Source: Pilasporangium apinafurcum
Taxonomy: Eukaryota > Oomycota > Peronosporomycetes > Pythiales > Pythiaceae
Direction of reading: 5' to 3'
NCBI GenBank assembly: GCA_001600495.1
Contig: BCKE01000064.1
Span: 53,385-117,384, forward strand
Length of the DNA stretch: 64,000 nt
Shown here in pieces: positions 22,162 through 33,119 of the stretch (positions within the stretch are counted from its first letter, which is position 1; the number at the start of each line of letters is the position of its first letter). The position numbers were made by a program, and so were the translations under genes. The notes beneath the pieces were generated by a model. It did no database searches and was not told the DNA's origin. It worked only from the letters and a program-made list of their open reading frames with translations.

Positions 22162-23942
22162 ATGAATGGCGTTCATGGATCGAATTAAATCGATCTCTAA
22201 TTCGGTTTCAGCAAACTTAATCCTGCCTCGAAGGGCAGGACTATCTGACAAAAGTTTGGTGCGCTGACCGTGTCATTATTTTATCTACCACCAACGAAAC
22301 AGAGAACGCTGGTGTTTTCTCCAACCATTCATATGCTATCTAAGTGTCGCTGAGTTGACCGACAGCCAGCGCAACAACTAGCTTGTGACTCGGCGCCTCT
22401 CGTACCTCCTTTTCCTCTCCTCTGCTCTCATTCTCTGGTTTTATATGTTCTATGGGCTTGTCACGATGTGATGCGAAGTGATTAAGATGCTTCCTCAGCG
22501 CAGTCTCCAACTCAAGTTATCACGTAAAATACTGATAATAGCAGTTTTTGTGCGTGCTCACCTAACTAGTTCCTCAGATACTAAAAAAGTGCCAAAGAAG
22601 CCAATGGCATTTTCTACAAGAAACTATTGGGCCTGTTACGCTAGTGAACTGGCAGGACTCCGATATTTTTTTCGCTTCGTCAAGCGAAGTGTTCACGCAA
22701 GATAGATCCGCTGTAAAGGGGTAACCCTCTTTATTAACTTACACTGTATGGACGTACAAGTAGACATACGAAGGAAAGAGAAGGACTGAAAGAGACTCAC
22801 TCTTTTGGAGGAAACTTAGGAACTGAAGTATCACATTTAATAAAGCTATCTAGAAAAATAAATGGCTAGTATTCGAGTGTCCAGTTCGAATAAAGCTAGT
22901 CATACAAATTTCTACGCCTAAGAAGTCTTTTCTCATTAAATGATGGAAATTGATAGGTGTACCTCACTTTTGTTATATGTACATCACGCCATACATATAT
23001 CTCTGAAACAATATATTTTGGCCTCGCTTTCACTATTTTTCATCATGTGCCGAAACTAAACAGCCTTCATTTTTACAAAAAGGAACCTGCAGAATATTAC
23101 ACCCAACAAGCCTGTGTTAAGATTGCGATGCTGCACTAATCAAGACAGCTAAGAGCGATATATATGCTCAGTTTTGTATTTTTGCATGTTTATCAGAGAA
23201 AGATCGGATAGTTCCTTAAAGTGTGTACCAAGAGATAAACATTTATATGTCGAAACCCTGCTACACAATCAATTACATTGATAGTGCCTCCGTCGCATGG
23301 ATGTCTAGCTTCTCACACCACTATAAATGTATGGGTGAGGTACATCTATCAATTCCCTAAATGATATGCAAATAGTGACTTGTACTATTTATTCTATGCA
23401 GTAAAACCTATTTACTTATGGACTAACCATAAGCAATGAATAGCTGCATCTGCAGATCTGGGTGAGTCTGCAATGTAATGGAGGCTCATTACATACCTTA
23501 GCAGATCAAGTGGTTCGTGGTAATATTAATGTGTACGAGGGTACCTCTTCGCAGGTGGTCTTCGTATAGCTCGTTGACCCGGGCATTATTGCCAAGTTAG
23601 AGTTTACGTCCTGGCAGCAGGGTAATATTCTCGATACCCTTGGTAATAAATGAACCCATGTTCGGTTGGATTCATGTACCCATGAAGTACCATGCCCACA
23701 CTCATTGGTTCACTTCGCCATCCTGGCAACATCTAATTTCCTCTTCTTGTATAGCACTTGAACTTAATTATCCTGTCCTTGATATCGCTGTATTGATTGT
23801 GGACGAACTTATGTGGCCCAACATGTACCGGAAGTTGGTGCAAGGACGTGAAGCCTTTTGGATATTGTGGGCTAATCCTACAGGCGCTAACTACTGCGGT
23901 CGCACTCTCCACCATTCGATCGATCTCACGTATTTGTGTTGC
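22162..23942. other. 1.8-kb intergenic region
   Basis: AT-rich. A stretch around 23430-23700 gives short minus-strand fragments vaguely like retrotransposon polyprotein, but too weak to call. No RNA gene seen. Confidence 0.35.
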
Positions 23943-25010
23943 TTAATACTTTGTAACTATAGTCATGAAGCGATTCGTGGCCAGTGGATTACCTGCAGAA
24001 CTGGCATTGGATGATAAAGCATCTAGTTGAGTGCGCCGTTGAGTTGTAGCACCTCCAGAGCCTGTGGCAAAAGACATAGGAGTCGTATGCGTGAAACATG
24101 ACGCAGGTTCTTGTTGTCGCTGTGGCAGATCTCGGGTGACGATATCGAACCGCGACATGCCCTGCGTATCACGACCGAATCCACGGCTACTTTGAGGGGT
24201 TATGTTTGTAAATGGGAGTTCATTCGCTCGAGTGGTAGTTCCTCGTATGGGTGCTGTCTGCACATTAATTCTGGCACACATTGACCGCGTTTTCGTTGAT
24301 TTAAATGCTGATGGTTGGTGGCACTGGCTAGTCAACGCCTCATCAAGTGCATGACTTTTCTGGACACAATGATGAGATGATTTATCACTAGTCGCAACCG
24401 TACTCCTTGATACCTTCTTTGTGGTTCCCTGGCAAACGGATTGGTGTTTAGCGATGCGATCCTATCGAAGAATCACAAATGATGAGAAGCTTATTGTCGT
24501 GTTCATCATTAGGTAAGGCTTCACAAACCTCGTGGAATGCCCGCTGACATCTTTTACAACGAATTCGGCCATCCTCATCAGGTGTATTCAATTCAACTGG
24601 GGCTTTGGCGTTTGTAGCAGCAGACGACTCAGTCCTTATAGGATATTTTACGTCGTTGCTTTGGTTGTTGTCTTCGCCGGTGCATTCAGATTCGTGGGCC
24701 AGCAGCTTCCCTGACCTAATCACAATAAACGGCATATTTGTATAGAGTTAGGAAACTCTTTGGTGTTTCTATATTACCGCAGCTTTCATGCTCTAGATCA
24801 AGACATCAGTGTCGCCCAGTACCTTATTGTGGTTTTACATTTGCTGCAGCGAACGTCGACGAAGGCATTCCGCTGAAAACATGTTTTCTGATGGATCGGC
24901 AGTGACGTAGCAAAAAACTGACCGCGACAGGCTACACATACCACTGAGGCAGGTGGCGTCGCATTCCGAGTCGTCCTACTGTCGGTGTGTAAGTATCCGA
25001 GCTTCTGCAT
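23943..25010 (-). CDS. ZC2HC-type zinc-finger protein with three C2HC fingers
   Basis: Three exons, 25010-24823, 24715-24529 and 24461-23943, give 297 residues. Splicing builds three evenly spaced C2HC fingers, all C-x2-C-x11-H-x3-C: CVACRGQFFATSLPIHQKTC, then CSKCKTTIR|SGKLLAHESEC, then CKRCQRAFHE|DRIAKHQSVC (bars mark introns). Without the introns fingers 2 and 3 are broken, which strongly supports the model. The C-terminal half is low complexity, Thr/Ser/Gln-rich. The fold is that of the ZC2HC1/ZNF474 family, whose members are often found in ciliated organisms; molecular role unknown. It is divergent from the CWC22 gene with only ~250 bp between starts. Confidence 0.82.
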
Positions 25011-25257
25011 TTAGAAGTTGTGCCAGTTGCATCATCATGGAATGATCAACCTTTAGCCATGAATAGCATGTCGTTTCGTGTTCACGCAACGTTCGCGCAA
25101 CCTACATACACCAACTTGCGTCAAATGTTTTTCTACCAATAAATGATCGTCAATTACCCAATTGACACATTTTATTGGTTTAAATTAATTTTCTACCCAG
25201 GCAGTGGTTAGTATTGGATCTGCCAGAAAGCATCGGCAAACACGAGGGGAAAAGAAC

Positions 25258-28047
25258 ATGGCAGGACGGTCGTTGTCACGCTCTCACTCGCGTTCAGATG
25301 GTCGTCGTGACGACCGGAGACGACACAGCCGCAGTGATCGACGTGCGAGGTCTCCTTCTCGATCCCGGTCTCGATCTTCCTATCGGCGCAATGGGAACAG
25401 TCGGTCATATCAAAGACGACCAAGAAGCAGAAGCAGAAGTCGCAGTGCCAGCCGTAGTGTCAGTCCACGACGCCGTCATAGCAGCAACTACAACGAGAGA
25501 AAGAGTAGAAAGTCACCTGTGAGGAGGGAACGTCGATCTCGATCGATATCTTCGCGCTCGGCTTCTTCTTCTTCTTCTTCTTCTTCTTCTTCTTCTTCTT
25601 CCTCTCGCTCGGCCTCTCGATCCAGAACTCCTCCACGTAAGAAACGAACGGATGAGCAGGAGAAAGAGAAGGTAGTGGAAGTGAAGGAAAAACAAGTAGT
25701 AGAGGAGGCGAAAAAGAGAAAGGAATTAGATTTGACTCCATCGAGGAAGATGGAGATGAAAAGTGAGAATAATGCGGCTACGATGCCGAGCACCTTACCC
25801 TCGAAGAAAGTGGAACATAGATCAGTCTCACGCTCGAAAACACCCCCTCGTAAGAATAGAGAGCACCGAGAAGAGCAAAAAACACCTCCGAGGCAGATGA
25901 AAGACAGCAGAGAGAAACAACGTCGTTCGGCTTCTTCAACTTCGTCTAGATCTTCAGCATCGCGTTCGCGAACGCCTCCTCGAAAGCCATCACGGCGACC
26001 AGAAATGGACGAAACACCACCAAGAAAGAGAAAGAAAGGCAACACCAGTAGAAAGAAGAAATCGCCGTCTCCTGCCTCTTCATCTGCTTCTCGGTCTTCT
26101 TCTTTGTCATCATCATCATCACGCTCAAGAACGCCACCACGAAAGAAGGTGAAGCGAACGGAGGAAGAAACACCACCAAAGAAGAAAATAGAAAAACAGA
26201 GAAATACCCCAGATCGAAAGACCGACAGCAAAGAAGGAAAGAAACAGGACGACGCAACGGTGCGACCACATAACGTTCTCATTGACGATCTCGCCCAAGC
26301 CGGACGAACCGGTGGTGTGTATATTCCACCATTCAAATTGGCGCAACTACGGAAAGCTGCAGGACTGACGGAGGACAAAAGCTCTCCAGAATATCAACGG
26401 CAGACGTGGGACGCGTTACGGAAGAGTCTCAATGGGTTGATTAACAAGGTTAATGTATCGAATATTGCGAATATCATCCCAGAATTGTTTCAGGAAAACC
26501 TCGTGCGTGGCCGTGGGCTCTTAGCACGGTCGATCATGAAGGCACAACTGGCGTCACCTGGATTCACACACATATACGCAGCGTTGGTGGCGGTGATCAA
26601 TACGAAGATGCCAGAAAACGGTGAGCTGATCGTCAAGCGAGTCGTGCATCGTTTCCGTCGATCGTTCAAGCGGGGTGATAAAGTTGTGGCGATTGCGTTG
26701 GTGCGGTTTATCGCGCATTTGGTGAATCAGCAAGTCGTTCATGAATTGTTAGCGCTAGAAGTGATGACACTGCTGTTGGCGAACCCGACTGACGATTCTG
26801 TGGAAGTGGCGGTCAATTTTACGAAAGAGTGCGGCCAAATTCTGCAAGAATTGTGTCCTGAGGGGCTGCGTGCGATCTTTGAACGTTTTCGTGGTATTTT
26901 GCATGAAGGAGAAATCGACAAACGCGTGCAGTACACCATTGAAGGACTGTTTGCGATCCGAAAAGGCGGATTTGCGGATTATCCGGCCATTCATGAGCAA
27001 TTGGATTTGGTGGAATCGGGTGACCAAATCACCCACGAAACGACATTAGAAGAAGAAATCGATCGCGAAGATAAGTTGGACGTGTTCCGTGTGGATCCTG
27101 ATTATGAAAAGAACGAACAAATGTGGGCAGCCATCAAGAAAGAGATTCTTGGAGAATCAGACTCTGACTCAGACGATGAAAGTGGTTCCAGTGGAAATGA
27201 TGATGATGAATCGGATACAGAAGAGCAAGGGGCAATAGTGCAGGACAACAGCGTGCCAATTCAGGATTTCACTGAACAGGATTTGGTGAATCTGCGACGA
27301 ACAATCTATCTGACCATCATGTCCAGTATCAGCCACGAAGAATGCGCGCACAAATTGATGAAGTTGAGTATTCGTCCTGGCCAAGAAAAAGAAATTTGTT
27401 CAATGCTGATCGAGTGCTGCAGTCAAGAACGAACGTACCTACGCTACTATGGATTGCTAGGGCAACGATTTTGTTTGATCAAGCGTGAGTATCAAGATGC
27501 GTTTGATGAATGTTTTGCCGAACAGTATTCGTTGATTCATCGTTTGGAGACTAACAAGCTGCGTAATGTTGCCAAGTTTTTCGCGCATTTACTCTTTTCG
27601 GATGCATTACCATGGACGGTGTTTGAGTACATTCGGCTGAACGAGGAAGAAACGACGTCGTCGAGTCGTATTTTCATCAAGATTCTCTGTCAGGAACTAT
27701 CAGAACACCTCGGATTGAAGAAACTGAAGGAGCGCTTCACGGACGAGATCATGCAGGAAACGTTTGGTGGTTTGTTCCCCAAAGACAATCCTCGTAATAC
27801 GCGATTTGCGATCAACTTCTTCACCTCGATTGGTCTCGGTGGATTAACAACTGAACTGCGTGAGCACCTGAAAAATGCACCAAAGTTGATCATGGCGCAA
27901 TCGAAAGCGGAAGATAACGAGAGTAGTGACAGCGATAGCGACAGTGAGAGCAGTAGCGATGATTCGAGCAGCGGCAGTAGTAGCGGTTCGTCCAGCTCCG
28001 ATTCCGATTCCAGTGACACCAGCAGCAGCGACTCCGATTCCGATTGA
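25258..28047 (+). CDS. CWC22: pre-mRNA-splicing factor CWC22 homologue with N-terminal RS domain
   Basis: A single exon; the ATG at 25258 is used because the open frame upstream of it has no ATG. 929 residues. Residues 1-~330 form an Arg/Ser domain with repeated SRTPPRK-type motifs and a poly-Ser run. The conserved core starts with GRTGGVYIPPFKLAQLRKAA (~350) and continues through an MIF4G domain (IINELFQENLVRGRG-like region, RGRGLLARSIMKAQLASPGF) to ~600, then an MA3 domain (~675-800) with LRRTIYLTIMSSISHEECAH. The tail is acidic and Ser-rich. CWC22 is a spliceosomal protein that recruits eIF4A3 to spliced mRNA for exon-junction complex assembly; here the RS region is N-terminal. Family length is similar in animals. 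Confidence 0.93.
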   Translation: MAGRSLSRSHSRSDGRRDDRRRHSRSDRRARSPSRSRSRSSYRRNGNSRSYQRRPRSRSRSRSASRSVSPRRRHSSNYNERKSRKSPVRRERRSRSISSRSASSSSSSSSSSSSSSRSASRSRTPPRKKRTDEQEKEKVVEVKEKQVVEEAKKRKELDLTPSRKMEMKSENNAATMPSTLPSKKVEHRSVSRSKTPPRKNREHREEQKTPPRQMKDSREKQRRSASSTSSRSSASRSRTPPRKPSRRPEMDETPPRKRKKGNTSRKKKSPSPASSSASRSSSLSSSSSRSRTPPRKKVKRTEEETPPKKKIEKQRNTPDRKTDSKEGKKQDDATVRPHNVLIDDLAQAGRTGGVYIPPFKLAQLRKAAGLTEDKSSPEYQRQTWDALRKSLNGLINKVNVSNIANIIPELFQENLVRGRGLLARSIMKAQLASPGFTHIYAALVAVINTKMPENGELIVKRVVHRFRRSFKRGDKVVAIALVRFIAHLVNQQVVHELLALEVMTLLLANPTDDSVEVAVNFTKECGQILQELCPEGLRAIFERFRGILHEGEIDKRVQYTIEGLFAIRKGGFADYPAIHEQLDLVESGDQITHETTLEEEIDREDKLDVFRVDPDYEKNEQMWAAIKKEILGESDSDSDDESGSSGNDDDESDTEEQGAIVQDNSVPIQDFTEQDLVNLRRTIYLTIMSSISHEECAHKLMKLSIRPGQEKEICSMLIECCSQERTYLRYYGLLGQRFCLIKREYQDAFDECFAEQYSLIHRLETNKLRNVAKFFAHLLFSDALPWTVFEYIRLNEEETTSSSRIFIKILCQELSEHLGLKKLKERFTDEIMQETFGGLFPKDNPRNTRFAINFFTSIGLGGLTTELREHLKNAPKLIMAQSKAEDNESSDSDSDSESSSDDSSSGSSSGSSSSDSDSSDTSSSDSDSD
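25562..25602 (+). repeat. (TTC)n microsatellite inside CWC22
   Basis: About 13 perfect TTC/TCT trinucleotides, encoding a poly-Ser run in the RS domain. Likely length-polymorphic. Confidence 0.9.
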
Positions 28048-28508
28048 GGCTAAGGACAGAGCCTTCGTTTGCGAGAGTATTGTTAATGCAGAGAGGTAGG
28101 AGGGAGTAGTGGGTATTGTTGGAGAAGGTGAAAAGGTCGCTTATGCATTATTAACCTTGCTCATGAATAGACACCTTACCTTCCATTTCCCATCAGATAT
28201 ACAACCTATATAATTTCCATATCGGAGAAAATTAGTCGGCTTTGGACTGCCGTTGGAATTCGTGTCCAGAACCGAGGCAAGAAACTCGAGCTATTGATGC
28301 ATCTCCTCGTGAAGCACTCGTCTCTAGTTCCTAGTGGATCTTGTCAACTCGAATATATTAAGAAGAAAGAATGAGATCAAATCATTGATAAAATATTTTG
28401 ACATCATATTTGTCTCGTCTTTTTTTATTCTGTAATAAATTAAATCAACTAACACTTCAAAATGATCGGACTCTCGGTCCTAATAGTGATGAGGCACACA
28501 TTCTCTCA
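28048..28508. other. convergent 3' spacer
   Basis: Between the convergent ends of CWC22 and the ankyrin gene. AT-rich; only 3' UTR sequence expected. Confidence 0.4.
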
Positions 28509-29699
28509 TCATCGGTCGTGAAGAACGGTGTTTAGATCGGTGCTTACATTTCTGGATGCTCCAGCCTCGACCAATACCTTGGCAACCTCGACAAATCCGC
28601 CACTGATGGCTGCGTTAAACGGTGTCAACCCGTCATTATCTGCAACATCAACACATGCGCCACTCTCTATCAGCAAGCCCACGACAGTGACGTGACCCTG
28701 ATTAGCAGCGCAATGCAATGCTGTCCACCCCGCCGCGCTTCGATGATTTACTTGCGCTCCATTCTTAAGCAGTAGTCGAACGATTTGCTCAAACCCTTTG
28801 TTGGCAGCGCAATGTAATGCTGTCCACCCTTTCAGCGTCGCACTATCCACCTCAGCGCCATGCTCCAGCAGTAATCGTACAATCTCCTCGTGTCCGTTCT
28901 GTGCAGTGGAGATGAGTGGTGTCCAGCCGAGCGTGGAGGCGAGTTGAACATCCGCTCCATGGCGAAGGAGCAATTGTACAACTCCTAAATGACCCTCACC
29001 AGCAGCGTTGTTCAATGGCGTTAAGCCCTTAATGTTCTGTGTATTGATATTCACTTGCTGATCGTGAGTTTCCTCAAGAAGGAAGTGGACGATATGGGCA
29101 TGGCCACGCCGCGCAGCGTTGTTCACCGGTGTCGCTCCTGCAGCATTCTTAGTGTTTACATTGGCTCCATGGTGGAGCAGCAACGATACCATCTCCAATT
29201 GACCATCATGAGCCGCTGTGTTCAATGCTGTCCATCCGTCCACGTTACAGTGATCAATCTGTGCGCCGTGCGTGACCAGTAACTCGACAATTTCTTCATG
29301 ACCGTGTAATGCCGCAGTGCTGACTGGCGTGAAGCCATGGATGTCAACGCATTCGATCTTTGCGCCATTCTCGAGCGTGAAATGCACGAGCGAGAGGTCG
29401 CCGTTTTGGGCGGCGATGTGCAGCAGCGTCCAGCCGTTGTGGATGTTGAGGTCAATGTCGGCACCTTTTTCAACAAGGAACCGCACTTTGGCGAAATCGC
29501 TATCCCAACACGCCCTGCGCACGCGAGTGCCAAGATCTTCGGTCGTTGAGTCCATCATACGTAGCATCGCTACCTCTGTCTCTTCTTCTTTAGCTAGTGG
29601 ATCATATTTCTGGCTTTGTAGGACCTGAATATTGTAGCTACTCGCCTGTGGCTGCCTTGAAGGCCGAGTCTGGACAGCCTTAGACGAGCGGCAGCCCAT
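28509..29699 (-). CDS. ankyrin-repeat protein with N-terminal acylation signal
   Basis: A single exon of 396 residues from the ATG at 29699. The N-terminus MGCRSSKAV fits N-myristoylation at Gly2 and palmitoylation at Cys3, so membrane anchoring is likely. From ~70 to ~385 there are about ten ankyrin repeats, with typical GWTALHCAANKGFEQIVRLL and GLTPLNNAAGEGHLGVVQLL units. Ankyrin stacks act as protein-binding scaffolds; no catalytic domain is present. Several repeats are nearly identical at DNA level, consistent with recent internal expansion. The partner is unknown. The gene shares a ~1.1-kb upstream region with the PDZ-Tubby gene. Confidence 0.88.
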   Translation of the reverse strand: MGCRSSKAVQTRPSRQPQASSYNIQVLQSQKYDPLAKEEETEVAMLRMMDSTTEDLGTRVRRACWDSDFAKVRFLVEKGADIDLNIHNGWTLLHIAAQNGDLSLVHFTLENGAKIECVDIHGFTPVSTAALHGHEEIVELLVTHGAQIDHCNVDGWTALNTAAHDGQLEMVSLLLHHGANVNTKNAAGATPVNNAARRGHAHIVHFLLEETHDQQVNINTQNIKGLTPLNNAAGEGHLGVVQLLLRHGADVQLASTLGWTPLISTAQNGHEEIVRLLLEHGAEVDSATLKGWTALHCAANKGFEQIVRLLLKNGAQVNHRSAAGWTALHCAANQGHVTVVGLLIESGACVDVADNDGLTPFNAAISGGFVEVAKVLVEAGASRNVSTDLNTVLHDR

Positions 29700-30783
29700 T
29701 TTCGTGCGGAAATCTTAAAACACTGCGTGTGTGGCTAATCTGATAGATAAATGGCCATCACTTTCGTTCGGTGCCGTCCCGCTTTCTCTTCTTCCTCACC
29801 TCGCTTTGCCCGCGAGATTTTTCATGAAGCCAAGGGCGGTCCCACTCTAGGTGGTCGAATGATATCTCGATTAAATCCGCACCCGAAAATTTTGAATGCG
29901 GGTCACTAATGACTATTACACGATTATTTAATGGAGTTGAAGTTGGAATGAAATTTCGGTTAAGACCGCAATGTATGCCCGCACGACGGTCATTTCACCA
30001 TCTCCTGCACATGCATCGTGGTATGAGAACTTCGAAGTCTTTACGAACACTCTGTCGAAATTTTTTACCCACCAAGCACTAATAATATGAAGGTGAACAA
30101 TACAAAAATGGATTGATTTTCGTCTCATGATGATGCCAACAGCCGATTTTCTCTCTCGCTCTCTCTCTACCAACAAAAGTTTTAATTTCTCACTCAAACA
30201 CATGTCAACCATGTACAAAAAAATCACAACGTTATGTTGGACCCATTTAGAAGATCAGCACAAGTGATATATGAGCAAAACTAAATAAATAAAAAGACAT
30301 ACAGACAATAAACTGTGAGTCGACTGGCTAATGGTCCAACCTTTCAGCAGACAAGCTATGTTTGTGTACTGTGGATATCTGTTTGAACAAGATCTGCCTG
30401 TCAGCTACATAAGCGAGCCGGTCTCGTCAAGGCAGTTGTTTGGATGGGGAAAATATTTTCGATCATGTTTGCATCGGGAAGCTCCTCTCGCTTCACATAA
30501 TCATCTTCCATCTTCATACCATCGGCCCAAACGGAAATTGCCTGCGAAGGTAAATTTGGCAAGAATGCGAGTCTATTTTTTTCTTTATGGGAATGGCGCT
30601 ATATATGTTTCGACTTAAATAAAAAAGAATCTTATCTCTTTTTCGTCAAGCTCTCAGATGTTGTAGCGATTGATCATCACACTCTCCAGCTTCCCAAGCC
30701 TTGATAAATTGTGTACGAATTTCCATTTACCATCGAACTTGCTCTTCGCAAAAGCCGGTCGCATCCATTCATAATTCAGCGTG
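29700..30783. promoter_or_regulatory. 1.1-kb divergent upstream region
   Basis: Between the ankyrin and PDZ-Tubby starts. Contains a short CT-rich tract near 30150-30170. No gene supported. Confidence 0.35.
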
Positions 30784-33033
30784 ATGTCGTTCTTTACAAG
30801 CAACGCCTACGCATCTTTCCACCAATCACCACCGTCTCTCAACCTCAACTCCTCAGCCACTGACACTCATCTGCCAACAGCTTCCTCCTCCTCTTCTTCT
30901 TCTTCTTCACCGCACAAACGCAAGACCAGCAATGGGTCAAAGAGATCCATTGGAAATGACTCATTCATCAGTACGTGCTCGACAAACTCTCTCAGCGACT
31001 TTGATCCGCTTTCGCCCGTCAACTTTACGCATGGCTCAACAAATAATGATCCATGGACCAGCAGCCACTTCAGTCAATTGCACTTGCCATTGCCAGCGTC
31101 CGATCAGGAAAGCTACCCACTCTCTTTTGCATCGTCATCATCGGCAGCATTGGCATCGACATCACTCAAAGTCTTTGCTTCGGATGACCACCAAGGCGAT
31201 GAAGAGTGGGGCGAATTTGTGACCTTTGGCTCACGGAAAGACTCGGATTGTGGTAGCCACATCAATGAAGAGATTGGTTACTCATATAGTCCAACGAAAG
31301 AGGAGGCTGATTTACATACCGGCAGCGGTAGTCCAGGGCATCCAGCTCGAGAACGAGAAGGTTATTCTCGCATGGCTAACGCTCATTACGCAGAAGAAGA
31401 GGAGGAAGATGAGCAGGCTCAGCAGAATGAAAGACGGTACCATTATTCCCAACCGATTGCGCATCAGGCTATGAGTCGATTACCACGTGAGGATTTAAGA
31501 CCAACGAGCCCCTTAGCGTCGTTGGCTTCGTTGTTTCGACTCGGCTCGTCATCATCACTGACTGGCAAGGCCAATCCGTCCAAACCTGGATCTCCCCAGC
31601 AACAACCACCACGTAATTACGACTCGTACGATGTCATGTTCGCCAAAGGTCCCATTGGTCTCGAACTGGAGACCGACTGGTACGGACGACAGGCGGTCGT
31701 CAAAGGTTTCAAGCGAATCCACAACGACAGTCAAGATGGCCCTGCCAAAACCTGTGGACTCATCCGCATTGGCGATGTGCTCACAGCAATCAATGGCGAA
31801 TCCTGTCTTGAAGTGAATTTCCAAGACACACTTGCCCGATTGCGGCAGGTGAGCAAAGGCCCACATACACTACATTTCAAATCGCTGGAAATTGTAGGAG
31901 ATTTGAGCGTCTACAATCACGATCTCGACATTTTACAGGCCAAGAAATTCATTCATGAGCACAAACAGAAGTTTTACCGCCCGCCTTTGCCACTGACAAG
32001 TGCTGATAACAAAGCGTTGATCCCGGGTTGTGTAGAGCGACTGCGTGGACCCTCAGTGACATCGTTTAACTTCCACCGCGAAGACACAGGCGAGTTTTTG
32101 CTTGCATGTTCTTGTGTGAACGAGTGTACGGGCGTGTTTCTCTTTCATACGCTGCAGGATGCCCATCTGCGAGAGTTTAAGGATCTTCCACAAAGCGAGG
32201 ACTCGGCAGTGTACCTGGGACAAATGGTGCCGAATTTCTTGGGTACTGAGTTTACGCTGTTTGACCACCAGCAGAAGCAGAAAAACGAGCTGGCGTTCTT
32301 GATATACAGTTCAAATGTGTTGGGGCGTGTGCCGAACTTCCTCAAGTGTGTATTTCCCAGGCAGGCCCATCATCATGAAGAGAATGGAGATGAAAAACAA
32401 CCAGGTACAGCCAAGAAACCGAACGCGCTTAATTCGACATTTGCTCCGACTGGGAGCATCGCGGAGCGGTACAAACGACTGAAGCAATCGCGGCAATTTT
32501 CGTTTGTGGAGCGGTTACGTACATTTTCTTTGGATGATCTCGAGTGGAGTGTTGATTTCATCACTCAAGATGACGGGGAGAAATTGGCTGCGCTCTGGTA
32601 CGACGACGATGACCATACAGGGAAATCACGCGCTTCACTTCGCCTCCGATCCAACAGCCTCAACAACATCAGCAATCGCCGAAGCATGTCGTCTCGAAAT
32701 CTCTCAACCCCATATGGTGCAGTCGAACAACATGACTACGCCTGCGATTTGCTGACTTTTGAGACAAAGAAACCTGCGTGGAATGAAGAACTTGGTGCCT
32801 GGACACTCAATTTTCAGGGCCGCGTAAAAATGGCGTCCAAAAAGAATTTTTTGGTTGTCGCTGAGCAAGGAAATCCGCACATGGAAACAGAATTCCCAGA
32901 GGAAGCAACATTTTTGCGATTTGGGAAAGTAGCCAAGACACGGTTCGCACTCGATTACCAGACACCGTTGTCGCCGATGCTGGCGCTGGCAATCGCATGT
33001 TCTTCGTTTGCACACAAAATCGCGGTCACCTAA
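30784..33033 (+). CDS. PDZ-Tubby fusion protein (TULP-like)
   Basis: A single exon of 749 residues from the ATG at 30784 (the preceding in-frame GTG is not used). Residues 1-~270 are Ser-rich and low complexity. A PDZ domain spans ~280-370, with carboxylate-loop GPIGLELE and the GLIRIGDVLTAINGESC strand. A Tubby domain spans ~405-749, starting FNFHREDTGEFLLACSC and including YLGQMVPNFLGTEFTLFD, VPNFLKCVFPR, and the C-terminal signature FQGRVKMASKKNFLVV... LSPMLALAIACSSFAHKIAV. The Tubby core carries a ~120-residue low-complexity insertion between its halves. Tubby domains bind PI(4,5)P2 and help deliver membrane proteins to cilia; PDZ domains bind C-terminal peptides. The combination suggests a membrane-tethered adaptor. 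Confidence 0.88.
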   Translation: MSFFTSNAYASFHQSPPSLNLNSSATDTHLPTASSSSSSSSSPHKRKTSNGSKRSIGNDSFISTCSTNSLSDFDPLSPVNFTHGSTNNDPWTSSHFSQLHLPLPASDQESYPLSFASSSSAALASTSLKVFASDDHQGDEEWGEFVTFGSRKDSDCGSHINEEIGYSYSPTKEEADLHTGSGSPGHPAREREGYSRMANAHYAEEEEEDEQAQQNERRYHYSQPIAHQAMSRLPREDLRPTSPLASLASLFRLGSSSSLTGKANPSKPGSPQQQPPRNYDSYDVMFAKGPIGLELETDWYGRQAVVKGFKRIHNDSQDGPAKTCGLIRIGDVLTAINGESCLEVNFQDTLARLRQVSKGPHTLHFKSLEIVGDLSVYNHDLDILQAKKFIHEHKQKFYRPPLPLTSADNKALIPGCVERLRGPSVTSFNFHREDTGEFLLACSCVNECTGVFLFHTLQDAHLREFKDLPQSEDSAVYLGQMVPNFLGTEFTLFDHQQKQKNELAFLIYSSNVLGRVPNFLKCVFPRQAHHHEENGDEKQPGTAKKPNALNSTFAPTGSIAERYKRLKQSRQFSFVERLRTFSLDDLEWSVDFITQDDGEKLAALWYDDDDHTGKSRASLRLRSNSLNNISNRRSMSSRNLSTPYGAVEQHDYACDLLTFETKKPAWNEELGAWTLNFQGRVKMASKKNFLVVAEQGNPHMETEFPEEATFLRFGKVAKTRFALDYQTPLSPMLALAIACSSFAHKIAVT

Positions 33034-33119
33034 CTTATCAAAATGATATTATTCTCTATATTACCATGTCCAATGAAGCGACTATTCTCACTATCATCTA
33101 GGAGATAATTGGTCTTGAT

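Noticed and set aside
23430-23720. Possible retrotransposon polyprotein fragments on the minus strand
   Set aside because: Only isolated short words resemble such proteins; too weak without a search.
25562-25602. Regular repeat considered as a CRISPR-like array
   Set aside because: It is a simple trinucleotide microsatellite coding for Ser.
25460-26378. Long minus-strand frames opposite CWC22
   Set aside because: They are antisense shadows of the RS-domain codons, with low-complexity Glu/Asp/Leu/Phe runs and no family match.
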